Shown here piece after piece: positions 27,417 to 36,685 of a DNA stretch of 64,000 nucleotides. This DNA is from Marinobacter sp. CHS3-4 (lineage in GTDB: Bacteria; Pseudomonadota; Gammaproteobacteria; Pseudomonadales; Oleiphilaceae): assembly GCF_030053415.1 (NCBI RefSeq), contig NZ_JASGBJ010000002.1:496001-560000 (forward strand), read 5' to 3'. Made by a program: the position numbers and the translations under genes. The notes under the pieces are model-generated. The model ran no database searches. It was not told the DNA's origin and worked only from the letters and a program-made list of their open reading frames with translations. Numbering within the stretch: position 1 is the first letter of the stretch; the number at the start of each line of letters is the position of its first letter.

Positions 27417-28517
27417 TTAATAAAGGTATTCGAAAAGTTCAGACAGTAAAGGCGCCGAACGGTCGTCCCCGCTGTAGTCTGAGGCCCGGCTGGCCTCAAC
27501 AATCACCTGGCTGCCCTGGTTATCCAATGTCAGGTCGAAGGTATGGATTGGCTTTGGGTCTTCGCTGAACCATGAGAACCAGCCTGGCTCGGTTTCGGAC
27601 GCCGGGCGAAAATCAACGTAGAAGTAGCCCTCTTCGCGGTTGAGGTCGATGACCGGAATGCCAGCTTCGTCGAGCGCTCTGCGCACTTCCCCCCAAGACC
27701 GGCCATAATCCAGATCCATCACGATGCGCTTGGCCACCTCATTTTCGGACTCCAGGCGAACCAGGGGCTTTACGACCATGCCGAGCGCTGCCCGCGAATA
27801 GGATTTGGAGTCTTCCCGCGCCTTCAGAAACTCGCCCAGGTCTTTCAGCAGTTGCCGGCTGGTTTCAAGCTGTTGCGGGCTGCGGTTGGCGTTGTCATTC
27901 CAGGAGACAAGTTGATCTGCATCGCGGTTTTCAGGCTCGAAGGTACGAAACTGGACTTCGGTGGTTTTGCGACGAACGCCGGGAGAGACCTTGGCCTGCA
28001 CCGCTATGACTGGCTCCTCGCCTTCGGGATTCTCAGGCAAACCGACCAGGTCGCGGGCACGCTTGCTGAAGTTCACCAGTTCACTCTGAAGAAGGCCCAG
28101 TTGCGGATTATCGTAGGCAACGCCCAATCCCTTCTGGTTCATGTACGCGGTTACGGCAGGCCAGAGCCGTCCGGGAACGTCGTTGACCAGCAGCCAGATC
28201 TCGTCATCCACCACTTCGACCACATAGTTCTCGTCGAGAATCTCGGCCGTCATGTCCGGCGGTTCCGGCAACTCGCCTGCATACATGCGGCCCGAGTCTG
28301 CGGTCAAAACCTCCCGCACCGGCATCGCCTGATTGAACCGGCTCTCGTCGGCAGAAGCTGGCAGCTTCAATGGCTCACCTTCAGGCGCATCGACGTATCG
28401 CTCGGAACGATCTTCGATGAAACTACAGCCAGCAGTAGCCATTAAGAACATCAGGCCCGCTAGGGGCCCGACAGATTTAACAGGTTTCGGAATTGCAATC
28501 CGGAACGTGAACGCCAT
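27417..28517 (-). CDS. bamC: Outer-membrane assembly lipoprotein BamC
   Basis: Lipoprotein of 366 residues belonging to the BAM complex, which inserts barrel proteins into the outer membrane. A signal peptide ends at a lipobox (MATAGC, Cys31). An unstructured N-terminal lasso follows (about 32-90). Two helix-grip domains then run from about 95 to 366. Its place between dapA and purC is the conserved location of bamC (nlpB). The protein is slightly longer than E. coli BamC (344 residues). The final residues ([10 protein letters not shown]) fit the family. Confidence 0.9.
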   Translation of the reverse strand: MAFTFRIAIPKPVKSVGPLAGLMFLMATAGCSFIEDRSERYVDAPEGEPLKLPASADESRFNQAMPVREVLTADSGRMYAGELPEPPDMTAEILDENYVVEVVDDEIWLLVNDVPGRLWPAVTAYMNQKGLGVAYDNPQLGLLQSELVNFSKRARDLVGLPENPEGEEPVIAVQAKVSPGVRRKTTEVQFRTFEPENRDADQLVSWNDNANRSPQQLETSRQLLKDLGEFLKAREDSKSYSRAALGMVVKPLVRLESENEVAKRIVMDLDYGRSWGEVRRALDEAGIPVIDLNREEGYFYVDFRPASETEPGWFSWFSEDPKPIHTFDLTLDNQGSQVIVEASRASDYSGDDRSAPLLSELFEYLY

Positions 28518-28554
28518 CAGGCGACTCCAGTTTTGATAGATGGTACGGCCTGCT

Positions 28555-29433
28555 TCAGAGAACGCCAGACGCTTTCAGGGCTTCTTCCACTTCACCGTGG
28601 AATTTTTCGCTGAGCGGCGTGAGTGGCAGGCGAATGCCTTCGCCTATCATGCCCATGCGGTGCAATGCCCACTTGACGGGGATCGGATTTGCTTCAAGGA
28701 AGAGCTTTCGGTTGAGGGGCATCAGCAGCTCGTTCAAGCGCTCGGTTTCTTCCTCGTTACCCGCAATAGCAGCCTCACACAGCGCAGCCATACCCTGCGG
28801 AGCCACATTAGCCGTCACGGAGACATTGCCTTTTGCGCCAGCCAGCATAAGGCCGGCAGCCGTCGCATCGTCACCGCTGTAAACAACCAGGCGGCCCTTC
28901 ACGGCTTCAACCAGCTCGGCGCCGCGCGGGATATTGCCGGTCGCATCCTTGATACCGATGATGTTGGGAATGTCAGCCAGACGCTCTACGGTCTCATTAA
29001 GCATGTCGCAGGCGGTTCGCCCGGGAACGTTGTAAAGAATCTGATTGACACCCGGGACCGCCTCAGCAATCGTCTTGAAATGGCGATACAGGCCTTCCTG
29101 GGTGGGCTTATTGTAGTAAGGCACAACTAGCAGGCACGCATCCGCACCCAGTTTATGAGCCTCTTCGGTCAGCTCGATGGCTTCACGGGTGCTGTTACCG
29201 CCAGTACCTGCAATCACGGGAATACGGCCATCCACACGTTTGATGATATGGCCGACAACGCTCATATGCTCTTCAGGATCCAGCGTGGCGGATTCGCCCG
29301 TCGTTCCGACAGCAACAATTCCGTGAGTACCATTAGTCAGATGAAAGTCGATCAACTGGTCCAGGTGATCCCAGTGAACGCTACCGTCTTCGTACATGGG
29401 CGTGACCAGAGCGACAAGGCTACCCGTAATCAT
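28555..29433 (-). CDS. dapA: 4-hydroxy-tetrahydrodipicolinate synthase
   Basis: DapA of 292 residues, which condenses pyruvate with aspartate semialdehyde in lysine and diaminopimelate synthesis. The Schiff-base lysine is K162 in IIGIKDATGN. The proton-relay residues are T44-T45 (GTTGESATL) and Y134 (ILYNVPGRT). Length and N-terminus (MITGSLVALVTPM) match the E. coli enzyme. It is followed by bamC 37 bases downstream. Confidence 0.97.
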   Translation of the reverse strand: MITGSLVALVTPMYEDGSVHWDHLDQLIDFHLTNGTHGIVAVGTTGESATLDPEEHMSVVGHIIKRVDGRIPVIAGTGGNSTREAIELTEEAHKLGADACLLVVPYYNKPTQEGLYRHFKTIAEAVPGVNQILYNVPGRTACDMLNETVERLADIPNIIGIKDATGNIPRGAELVEAVKGRLVVYSGDDATAAGLMLAGAKGNVSVTANVAPQGMAALCEAAIAGNEEETERLNELLMPLNRKLFLEANPIPVKWALHRMGMIGEGIRLPLTPLSEKFHGEVEEALKASGVL

Positions 29434-29503
29434 AAAAGCTCCGTCCGAATAAAAGCGATATGGTAATGTTGGGCACGAAGTGACACAAGAGAATTACCGA
29501 CTC

Positions 29504-30586
29504 TTAAGGCGCTTCGGCCCTCACCGGTGTCTGGTTTCGGTTCACAGGCCAGGCTGAGAAGACCGCTTTTAGCATGGTAGCAAGCGGAATCGCAAAGAAT
29601 ACACCCCACAGGCCCCAGATACCGCCAAAGAAGAGCACCGCAACAATGATGGCAACCGGGTGAAGGTTGTTCACTTCCGAGAACAGCAATGGCACCAGCA
29701 CGTTGCCGTCGAGTGCCTGAATAATGCCGTAGATCACCATGATCCAGATAAACTCACTGCCCCACCCAAAAGCGAAGAGCGCGATCATCGCGACCGGAAT
29801 GGTGACAACGGCAGCGCCGATATAGGGAATCACCACGCTCAGGCCGACCATCAATGACAGAAGCGCAGCGTAAGGCATGCCCATCAGTTTGAACGCGACG
29901 TAGGTAACGCCGCCCACGATCAAAATCTCGACAGCCTTACCCCGAACATAGTTGGCACACTGAAGGTTCACTTCATTCCAGATCGTGACCATCATGGGGC
30001 GCTGGCTGGGCAGCAATTTACCAATCGAGGCCAACAACTGCCTGCGATCCTTGAGAAAGAAAAACACCAGTATTGGCAGCAACACCATGTAGATCAGCAG
30101 CGCCACCAGGTCCGGGATGCTTTCAAGCGAAAAAGACACCAGCCACTGGGTGATACGGCCCGCCTCTGTCGTTACCTGATTGTAGATGGTGTTAACGCCT
30201 TCCATGGAAATCAGGGTGGGATATTGCTGGGGCAACAGTTCAAGATACGACTGCATCTCACGGAAAATTCTTGGCGCTTCACCCGCCAGCGACGTCACCT
30301 GCCCCCAGAGCAACGGCAACAGCCCGAACAGGAAGCCGATCAATACACCCAGAAAGACCAGAAAAACACCAATGATGGACACAATCTCCGGCACGCCAAG
30401 CCGATTAAGTTTCCCGACAAGACCCTGAAGTATGAAGGCGACAATGACCGCTGCGATGGCCGGTGCCAACATGGCACCGAAGAAGATGATGAAAACCGTG
30501 CCAAGCACCAGAATCAGAAAAAGTATGACGGCTTCTTCATCTGAAAAGTATTTGTGGGCAAGACCACGTAATATTTTAATCATCAA
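29504..30586 (-). CDS. AI-2E/PerM-family inner-membrane transporter
   Basis: Integral membrane protein of 360 residues with seven to eight hydrophobic segments. The family hallmarks are present: a helical hairpin with FFLKDRRQLLASIGKLLP in the middle and GLSVVIPYIGAAVVTIPVAM before the last helices, then EVNNLHPVAIIVAVLFFGGIWGLWGVFFAIPLA near the end. Members include TqsA and PerM. Proven substrates are few, so the cargo is left open. It lies between tusA and dapA, all on the minus strand. Confidence 0.88.
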   Translation of the reverse strand: MMIKILRGLAHKYFSDEEAVILFLILVLGTVFIIFFGAMLAPAIAAVIVAFILQGLVGKLNRLGVPEIVSIIGVFLVFLGVLIGFLFGLLPLLWGQVTSLAGEAPRIFREMQSYLELLPQQYPTLISMEGVNTIYNQVTTEAGRITQWLVSFSLESIPDLVALLIYMVLLPILVFFFLKDRRQLLASIGKLLPSQRPMMVTIWNEVNLQCANYVRGKAVEILIVGGVTYVAFKLMGMPYAALLSLMVGLSVVIPYIGAAVVTIPVAMIALFAFGWGSEFIWIMVIYGIIQALDGNVLVPLLFSEVNNLHPVAIIVAVLFFGGIWGLWGVFFAIPLATMLKAVFSAWPVNRNQTPVRAEAP

Positions 30587-30613
30587 TGACTCCGAGGGAC
30601 TTCCAACGTGGGC

Positions 30614-30841
30614 TCAACCGGCGCACTTTATCACAAACGTAAACTGACCTTTTTCTTCGCGGGAACTGACCAGTTCGTGCTGGGTCAACGACAGATACGC
30701 GGGAATGTCTTTTTCAGAACCGGCATCCGTCGCGACCACCTCGAGCAACTCACCAGCGGCCATGCCGTTGAGTGCCAGTTTGGTCTTGAGTAACGGCATG
30801 GGACATCGCAGCCCCGAGGCATCCAGTTTACGATCAGCCAT
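30614..30841 (-). CDS. tusA: TusA-family sulfur carrier protein
   Basis: Small protein of 75 residues with the TusA/SirA fold. The sulfur-accepting cysteine is C13 in GLRCPMPLLK, the CPxP motif. In E. coli TusA passes sulfur from IscS toward 2-thiouridine of tRNA. The location beside a PerM-type permease and bepA is common in gammaproteobacteria. A general sulfurtransferase role outside tRNA modification cannot be excluded. It diverges from bepA with a 101-base gap. Confidence 0.88.
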   Translation of the reverse strand: MADRKLDASGLRCPMPLLKTKLALNGMAAGELLEVVATDAGSEKDIPAYLSLTQHELVSSREEKGQFTFVIKCAG

Positions 30842-30942
30842 ACTGAGCTGGCATCCAATTCAAGTGAAACGAAACGCAGGCATTATGCCGCCCGGACGTA
30901 TTTAATGCATCATCATATCAAACCATCGGGCCTCGCTAGGAC

Positions 30943-32436
30943 ATGACTCACCAACTTGGCAAGATCAGAACATCGATTCAGGCTTGTTGCAGGGCTGTTA
31001 GCCTGAGCCTGATCTGCGCATTAATACCTGCTTTTCCCACCTGGGGACAGTCCGGCGAGGCGCCGTTACCAAACATTGGCGGCGTGGGTGGCGGCCTGAT
31101 TTCCGAGCAGCAGGAAAGCGAAATTGGCCGCCAGGTCATGATGTCCATTCGCCGATCCGCCAGCCAGATTCAGGATCCACTGGTCTACGACTATCTCAGC
31201 GCCATTATCTACCGGCTGGTTCCATCGGCCCCGTTACAGAATCGAGACCTCACTCTGGTTCTGATCGATAGCCCCGCGATCAACGCATTCGCGGTGCCCG
31301 GCAGCATTGTTGGGGTAAACGGAGGCCTGTTCCTGAACGCCAACAGTGAGCAACAGTTTGCATCGGTACTGGCTCACGAACTGGCTCACCTGAGCCAGAG
31401 ACACTTTGCCCGGCGAATGGAGCAACAAGAGCGCAGCGCGCCGCTGACCATTGCCGGAATGGTCGCCGGCATTGTGTTGTCTGCCGTGACTCAATCCGAT
31501 ATTGGTATTGCCGCCATTGCCGGCACCCAGGCCATGGCCATTCAGAATATGCTGGCGTATAGCCGCAGCCATGAGCAGGAAGCCGACCGGGTTGGCATGG
31601 AAATTCTGGCGAATTCCGGGATGGACCCGCGCGGCATGCCAGAAATGTTCGAGATCATGATGCGTCAGAACCGCCTGCAAGGAAATCAATCACTGGAATA
31701 CCTTTCGACCCACCCATTAACCCAGAGCCGCGTGTCCGACACCCGCTCTCGCGCGGAGCAATACCCGGAACGCGCATTTCCGGATTCGGCTGAATACCAT
31801 CTCGTGCGTGCACGGCTTCAGGTGCGGTATTCGCGATCGGCCGGTATCGCGGTGGATACGTTTCAGAGTTACCTCGATCAGGCAGGCACTGATAAAAACA
31901 ATGACCCCGCCATTTACGGACTCGCGGTGGCCTTGATTGGCAGCGACCGACCTAAGGAAGCAGAAAAACATCTGCGGGGTCTTCTGGAGAGAAACCCGCA
32001 CCGTATTACCTATCAGGTTACCCTGGCAGAAGCTCTGGCAGACCAGGGGCAACTGGATGCTGCACGCAAACTGATGCAATCTGCCCTGAGCCGCAACCCC
32101 GGTAATTATCCGATCAGTGAACAGTTAGCCGTCATTGAAATAGAAGCCGGAAACGCAGAGCGTGCCGTCGACCACCTTCGACGGCTGACCCGCGAGTTAC
32201 CGAATCAAGAGCATTTGTGGTTGAAGCTCGCTGAAGCAGAAGGCATGGCACGGAACATCGTCGGTGTCCATCGTGCCAGAGCGGAATACGACATTTTGAT
32301 TGGCGATCTTGAGGCGGCGGTGAGACAGCTTCGACAGGCTCAGGAAAGGCTGCCGGCTGGTACACCGACCAGACAAGTCGTTACGGAGAGGCTGTCAGAA
32401 GTGTCATCAGCATTAGCCCGGAAGCGCCGCGGCTAG
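30943..32436 (+). CDS. bepA: Periplasmic M48 metalloprotease/chaperone BepA
   Basis: Protein of 497 residues. A signal peptide leads to an M48 peptidase domain with the zinc motif HELAH at 145-149 (SVLAHELAHLSQRH) and a downstream Glu ligand in SRSHEQEADRVGME. The second half consists of tetratricopeptide repeats (about 290-490). BepA proofreads LptD and other outer-membrane proteins at the BAM complex. The convergent nadA stop is only 4 bases away, so no terminator lies between the two. Confidence 0.92.
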   Translation: MTHQLGKIRTSIQACCRAVSLSLICALIPAFPTWGQSGEAPLPNIGGVGGGLISEQQESEIGRQVMMSIRRSASQIQDPLVYDYLSAIIYRLVPSAPLQNRDLTLVLIDSPAINAFAVPGSIVGVNGGLFLNANSEQQFASVLAHELAHLSQRHFARRMEQQERSAPLTIAGMVAGIVLSAVTQSDIGIAAIAGTQAMAIQNMLAYSRSHEQEADRVGMEILANSGMDPRGMPEMFEIMMRQNRLQGNQSLEYLSTHPLTQSRVSDTRSRAEQYPERAFPDSAEYHLVRARLQVRYSRSAGIAVDTFQSYLDQAGTDKNNDPAIYGLAVALIGSDRPKEAEKHLRGLLERNPHRITYQVTLAEALADQGQLDAARKLMQSALSRNPGNYPISEQLAVIEIEAGNAERAVDHLRRLTRELPNQEHLWLKLAEAEGMARNIVGVHRARAEYDILIGDLEAAVRQLRQAQERLPAGTPTRQVVTERLSEVSSALARKRRG

Positions 32437-32440
32437 TCGA

Positions 32441-33502
32441 TCAGGCGTTGCCCGCAGCCTTGAGGTTCATGTTGGCCGTGAAGGCCAGCATGCGTTCCAG
32501 AGGCTTCAGGGCCTTGTCACGCAGCGCAGGATCGACATGAACTTCCTGATCGCCGTTCTCAATCACATGCAGCAGGTTTTCGAGACCGTTCATTGCCATC
32601 CAGGGGCAATGGGCACAGCTTCGACAGGTCGCGCCATTGCCCGCTGTGGGCGCCTCAATCAAGGTTTTGTTGGGCGCAAGCTGCTGCATCTTGTAGAAAA
32701 TGCCATTGTCTGTGGCCACGATAAACTGCTCGTTTGGCCAGGTCTGCACCGCATGAATCAACTGCGAGGTGGACCCCACCACATCCGCCATTTCAACGAC
32801 AGCGTCAGGTGATTCAGGGTGAACCAGTACGGCGGCGTCCGGGTATAGCGCCTTCAGGTCTTCAAGACCACGGTACTTGAACTCCTCATGGACGATGCAG
32901 GAACCATCCCACAAAAGCATGTCTGCACCCGTCGTCTTCTGAACGTAATGTCCCAGATGTTTGTCAGGCGCCCAAAGGATTTTCTCGCCCTTGGCGTCCA
33001 GAGACTCAACAATTGCCTGAGCACAACTGGAAGTAACAACCCAGTCGGCTCTGGCTTTAACCGCCGCAGAAGTGTTTGCGTACACGACCACCGTACGATC
33101 AGGATGCTGATCGCAAAAATCAGAAAACTCGTCGGCAGGACACCCGATATCCAGCGAGCAGGTCGCTTCCAGCGTAGGCATGAGCACACGCTTCTCAGGA
33201 TTCAGAATCTTGGCCGTTTCACCCATGAATTTCACACCAGCGACCACCACCGTCGAGGCAGGATGCTGGTTGCCAAACCTGGCCATTTCCAAAGAATCCG
33301 CCACGCAGCCGCCGGTCTCTTCCGCCAGGCGCTGAATGTCCGGATCGGTATAATAATGGGCGACCAACACGGCGTCCTGTTCTTTGAGCGCGTGGCGGAT
33401 TCGCTCTTCCAGATCGGCTTTTTCACTGTCGCTCAGGGGCTTTGGCTCGGCACGATGTGCCAGATGCTCCTGAACCAGAATTCGGTCTTCGGCTCTTGTC
33501 AT
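32441..33502 (-). CDS. nadA: Quinolinate synthase A
   Basis: NadA of 353 residues, the 4Fe-4S enzyme that condenses iminoaspartate with DHAP to quinolinate for NAD synthesis. Motifs include [34 protein letters not shown], the cluster cysteines in [17 protein letters not shown] and [11 protein letters not shown]. The ATG at 33502 is chosen over a GTG at 33538. The probable -10 box at 33554-33559 would leave almost no leader for the GTG. No nadB or nadC is adjacent. A palindrome overlaps the predicted promoter. Confidence 0.95.
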   Translation of the reverse strand: MTRAEDRILVQEHLAHRAEPKPLSDSEKADLEERIRHALKEQDAVLVAHYYTDPDIQRLAEETGGCVADSLEMARFGNQHPASTVVVAGVKFMGETAKILNPEKRVLMPTLEATCSLDIGCPADEFSDFCDQHPDRTVVVYANTSAAVKARADWVVTSSCAQAIVESLDAKGEKILWAPDKHLGHYVQKTTGADMLLWDGSCIVHEEFKYRGLEDLKALYPDAAVLVHPESPDAVVEMADVVGSTSQLIHAVQTWPNEQFIVATDNGIFYKMQQLAPNKTLIEAPTAGNGATCRSCAHCPWMAMNGLENLLHVIENGDQEVHVDPALRDKALKPLERMLAFTANMNLKAAGNA

Positions 33503-33546
33503 TACGGCGTCTCGATGGTGTCTGACTGCCTCTCGCACGGCAGCTT

Positions 33547-33571
33547 GGGGCGGAGTATATCATTTCGCCCC
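33547..33571 (-). promoter_or_regulatory. Palindrome over the probable nadA -10 box
   Basis: Arms GGGGCG (33547-33552) and CGCCCC (33566-33571) flank 13 bases. On the minus strand that spacer contains TATACT (33554-33559), a good -10 box. No strong -35 box is found at the normal distance. The arrangement looks like an operator covering a promoter. No NAD-related repressor is identified in the window. Confidence 0.4.
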
Positions 33572-33659
33572 GAAGTTTCATGACACGGTTATGTTCCTGA
33601 AATACCGCGCCACCAACCTTTTTTACGTTTCCCTACCGTGTATGTATGATCTTTCAGGC

Positions 33660-33686
33660 AAAAAAAAAGAGCCCGCAGGCTCTTTT
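33660..33686 (-). terminator. Rho-independent terminator of the tRNA-Lys transcript
   Basis: On the minus strand a stem AAAAGAGCC/GGCTCTTTT with loop TGCG continues into a run of U residues. It lies 28 bases downstream of the second tRNA-Lys. A separate 8-bp hairpin (33691-33708) sits between the tRNA and this terminator. Confidence 0.85.
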
Positions 33687-33713
33687 AATCGAGAGCGATG
33701 TCGCTCTCTTCGT

Positions 33714-33789
33714 TGGTGGGTCGTGAAGGATTCGAACCTTCGACCAATTGGTTAAAAGCCAACTGCTCTACCAACTGAGCTAACGACCC
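33714..33789 (-). tRNA. tRNA-Lys (anticodon TTT), copy 2
   Basis: The 76-nt cloverleaf has acceptor stem GGGTCGT/ACGACCC, anticodon loop CTTTTAA (anticodon TTT) and T-arm CGAAGG/CCTTC with TTCGAAT. The 3' CCA is encoded. It is identical in sequence to the copy at 33838-33913 and is separated from it by 48 bases. Confidence 0.96.
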
Positions 33790-33837
33790 ATAACTGGCGA
33801 ATGACACAATACGAAACCACCGCATCATTCTATAATT

Positions 33838-33913
33838 TGGTGGGTCGTGAAGGATTCGAACCTTCGACCAATTGGTTAAAAGCCAACTGCTCTACCAACT
33901 GAGCTAACGACCC
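33838..33913 (-). tRNA. tRNA-Lys (anticodon TTT), copy 1
   Basis: Same 76-nt sequence as the copy at 33714-33789, with encoded CCA and anticodon TTT. It is promoter-proximal in a two-tRNA transcript. Confidence 0.96.
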
Positions 33914-33926
33914 AAACGAGGCGCAT

Positions 33927-33954
33927 ATAGTAATGATTTTTGAGCGCCGATCAA
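33927..33954 (-). promoter_or_regulatory. Promoter of the tRNA-Lys pair
   Basis: Minus-strand -35 TTGATC (33949-33954) and -10 TACTAT (33927-33932) are 16 bases apart. A GC-rich discriminator GCGCC follows, typical of stringently controlled stable-RNA promoters. Confidence 0.65.
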
Positions 33955-33996
33955 CCCCCGGAGAACAGGTTTCCAGACATTCTTTCCCGCTGTCCG

Positions 33997-34722
33997 TCAG
34001 CCGGTTTTATCGTCCAGGAACGTTTTCGCCAGCGAAGCCGCATTGCTATCCGGGTAATTACGGATCACCGCTTCCATGCGACGCGCTGCCTCTGCCGTCT
34101 CACCAAGGCGATCCAGTGTCACACCTAGCTTGTAGACGGCGTCCGATGCCTTGCGATGGTCGCCATAACGCGTCGCCACGATGGTAAAGGCCTGTTTCGC
34201 CTGCTCAAGCTGGTTCTCTGCCAGATAAACCTCGCCTAGCCAGTAATAGGCATTCACCGTCAGGTCGCCTTCCTCGTACTTGTCGATGAAGTCATACAGG
34301 CCGTTGATCGCCTCATTGAACTTCTTGTCTTTGCGGATCAGGGTTTGGAGCGCCTCGTATTCCTTTCGCTCTTCCGCCGACGGCTGACGATACTCACGCT
34401 GCTCTACCGCAGCCTCGCTACCCTGGCCTGTGACCGGATCGGACGCGGCAGGCTTGTCGAGATCCGACAGTTCAGAGGACAACTTCAGAATACGCTGATC
34501 CAAATCAATGTAGCGATCGCGGCTTTGCCTGTTCAGCCGGTCGATCTGATTTCGTTGCTCCTCTACCTCGCCCCGCAGCTGACGCACTTCCGTCTGCAGT
34601 TGCTGAATCATGTAGAAGAGCTCAGCATTGGCCTGGCTGCCAGAACCCGATGACTGCGACCAGGCTGCCGCCGGCCAGAAGGCCAGCGGAAGCAGCATGG
34701 ACGCCATGAGGATGTGTCTCAT
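33997..34722 (-). CDS. cpoB: Cell-division coordinator CpoB (YbgF)
   Basis: Periplasmic protein of 241 residues. A signal peptide ends near residue 22 (AAAWS). A coiled-coil trimerisation region follows (about 30-80, NAELFYMIQQLQTEVRQLRGEVEEQ). The C-terminal half is a TPR domain (about 115-235) with repeats such as AYYWLGEVYLAENQLEQAKQAF. CpoB couples peptidoglycan synthesis by PBP1B to outer-membrane constriction through TolA. It is the last gene of the tol-pal operon, 12 bases after pal. Confidence 0.94.
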   Translation of the reverse strand: MRHILMASMLLPLAFWPAAAWSQSSGSGSQANAELFYMIQQLQTEVRQLRGEVEEQRNQIDRLNRQSRDRYIDLDQRILKLSSELSDLDKPAASDPVTGQGSEAAVEQREYRQPSAEERKEYEALQTLIRKDKKFNEAINGLYDFIDKYEEGDLTVNAYYWLGEVYLAENQLEQAKQAFTIVATRYGDHRKASDAVYKLGVTLDRLGETAEAARRMEAVIRNYPDSNAASLAKTFLDDKTG

Positions 34723-34734
34723 GATGATTGCCTG

Positions 34735-35322
34735 TTATTCAAAAACCAGCTCAACACGGCGGTTCTGGGACCAGGCACTTTCGCTGGAGCCCATGACGGC
34801 CGGCTTCTCTTCACCATAGCTGACGGTTTCGGTCTGGCCGCGTGCGGCGCCGTTAACCACCAGGAACCGCTGTACCGCGTTGGCACGACGCTCGCCCAGT
34901 GCCAGGTTGTATTCCTTGGTACCGCGCTCGTCAGCGTGGCCTTCGATACGCACGTCCTGACCAGGGTTCGCTTGCAGGAACCGCGCATGAGCGACCAGTA
35001 CATCACGTGCTTCCGGCTTGATTTCGGCGGTATCGAAATCGAAGTAGAAGGTGGTGATTTCGCGCATGGCCTGTTCCTGGGCTTCCATGGCCCGCTCTTC
35101 CGCTTCCCGGCGCTGCTCTTCAGTCATTTCTGAGGAGGAAATACCGCTGCCATCTTCACCTCCGTAGACGGTGCTGCCGCTTTCCTGCCCGGAGGTTTCA
35201 CCACCGGAAGTCGTCATGCCATCTTCTTCGCCCATGGTGTCACCAGTGCTGCTACAACCGGCCATCAGGCCGAGAGTAAACGCCAGTGCCAATGCTTTCT
35301 GTGCTGCTGTCAGTTTCATCAT
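34735..35322 (-). CDS. pal: Peptidoglycan-associated lipoprotein Pal
   Basis: Outer-membrane lipoprotein of 195 residues. The lipobox is LMAGC with Cys23. A Ser/Gly/Glu-rich linker (about 24-75) connects to an OmpA-like peptidoglycan-binding domain (80-195) with RIEGHADERGTKEYNLALGE. Pal anchors the outer membrane to the wall and works with TolB and TolA at the division septum. The linker is longer than in E. coli Pal (173 residues). It lies between tolB and cpoB. Confidence 0.96.
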   Translation of the reverse strand: MMKLTAAQKALALAFTLGLMAGCSSTGDTMGEEDGMTTSGGETSGQESGSTVYGGEDGSGISSSEMTEEQRREAEERAMEAQEQAMREITTFYFDFDTAEIKPEARDVLVAHARFLQANPGQDVRIEGHADERGTKEYNLALGERRANAVQRFLVVNGAARGQTETVSYGEEKPAVMGSSESAWSQNRRVELVFE

Positions 35323-35353
35323 ATCTTCCTTTCGTTGGTTATTTTATGTTCGA

Positions 35354-36673
35354 TTATCGGACAATTGGAGACCAGGCCGGTTCACGGACGTCACCACTGG
35401 ATGCCGGCAGGCTGTAAGCCGCCCCACCGTCAGCGGCTATCACCGTTAACACACTGTCCTCTCCCTGCTTTGTGGCATAGATCAGCATTCTTCCATTGGG
35501 AGAAACGCTCGGAGATTCATCAGATTCCGTACGGGTCAGGACGGTTTCCTCGCCTGATTCAAGATCGGTCCGCGCAATGTGAAACGACCGGTCGCGCTGA
35601 TGGACATAGTAAACAAAGTCACCGGTCGCATCAGGGCGTGGCCTGGCATTGTATCGGCTACCAAAGGTTATTCGCCTGGGTTCGGCATTATCGCTGCTCT
35701 TGTGATAGATCTGCGGGCCACCAGACCGGTCAGATGTAAAGAAGAAACCCTTTCCGGTGTGGTCATACGTTGGTTCTGTATCGATTGACCAGTGATTCGT
35801 CAGACGCTTCAAATCGCCATTGGCCAGGTTCATCCGGTAGATTTCCGCATTGCCATCCTTCGACAGTGTCATAAGCAGTGACCGACCATCGTCTGACCAG
35901 GCCGGCGCCGAGTTCAGGCCCTGGAAATCGGCAACCCGCTGGCGCTGGCCAGAGGCTAGCTCATGAACGTAAACGGCGGGTTTGCCCGTTTCAAACGATA
36001 CGTAAGCCAGCTTTTTGGCGTCCGGAGACCAGGCAGGAGACAAAATAGGCTCATCGCTTTCAAGCCGGACTCGCGCCCGCTTGCCATCCACGTCGCTCAC
36101 CTGGAGCCGATAAACCGACTTGTTCCCACTGCGCTCAAGCGTCACGTAGGCGAGCTTGGTGGAAAAGGCACCCTGCACACCCGTGATGGCTTTGTACACC
36201 CGATCACTGATGTGGTGAGCCAGGCTTCGTGCCGCCGATTTAGGTGCAGACGCAGTGGCGCCGGCCAGGCGCTTTTCCTGGCTGACGTCGTAAAGCTCGT
36301 AACGCGCCTGGAGGGTATCGCCTGAGCTGCTCACCTGACCCACCAGAACGTAACGCTGACCGAGAAGACGCCAGTCCCGGAAATACACCTCGCTCCCCTT
36401 GGACGGCAGGCTGAGCATTTCCTCGGGTGCCAATGGATCAAACTCACCGCTCATCTGCAGATCGTTGCGGACGATGGTGGAGATTTTCTCCCCCGCAGGC
36501 ATCTGACCGGATTCCGTAAAGGGCACCACCGAAATGGGGATGGCTGAATCGGCGCCCTTGGTGATTCGGATCAGCAATTCATCACTCGATACCGGCGCCG
36601 CTAGCAGCGATAGAATTACAGTGATCAGAAGCGGGAATTGGTGACCTACTGTGTGCTTGCCCTGTCTCATCAT
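35354..36673 (-). CDS. tolB: Tol-Pal system protein TolB
   Basis: Periplasmic protein of 439 residues with an N-terminal signal peptide (hydrophobic LLITVILSLLAAPVSS). An alpha/beta domain follows (about 30-165). The C-terminal six-bladed beta-propeller contains WSPDAKKLAYVS, WSDDGRSLLMTLSKDG and SDRSGGPQIY repeats. TolB binds Pal and TolA. It sits 12 bases after tolA and 31 bases before pal. Confidence 0.97.
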   Translation of the reverse strand: MMRQGKHTVGHQFPLLITVILSLLAAPVSSDELLIRITKGADSAIPISVVPFTESGQMPAGEKISTIVRNDLQMSGEFDPLAPEEMLSLPSKGSEVYFRDWRLLGQRYVLVGQVSSSGDTLQARYELYDVSQEKRLAGATASAPKSAARSLAHHISDRVYKAITGVQGAFSTKLAYVTLERSGNKSVYRLQVSDVDGKRARVRLESDEPILSPAWSPDAKKLAYVSFETGKPAVYVHELASGQRQRVADFQGLNSAPAWSDDGRSLLMTLSKDGNAEIYRMNLANGDLKRLTNHWSIDTEPTYDHTGKGFFFTSDRSGGPQIYHKSSDNAEPRRITFGSRYNARPRPDATGDFVYYVHQRDRSFHIARTDLESGEETVLTRTESDESPSVSPNGRMLIYATKQGEDSVLTVIAADGGAAYSLPASSGDVREPAWSPIVR

Positions 36674-36685
36674 TTCCCCTGATTG

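Noticed and set aside
33691-33708. Eight-bp hairpin after tRNA-Lys as the main terminator
   Set aside because: It has only a two-base loop and no U-run; the hairpin at 33660-33686 is the better terminator.
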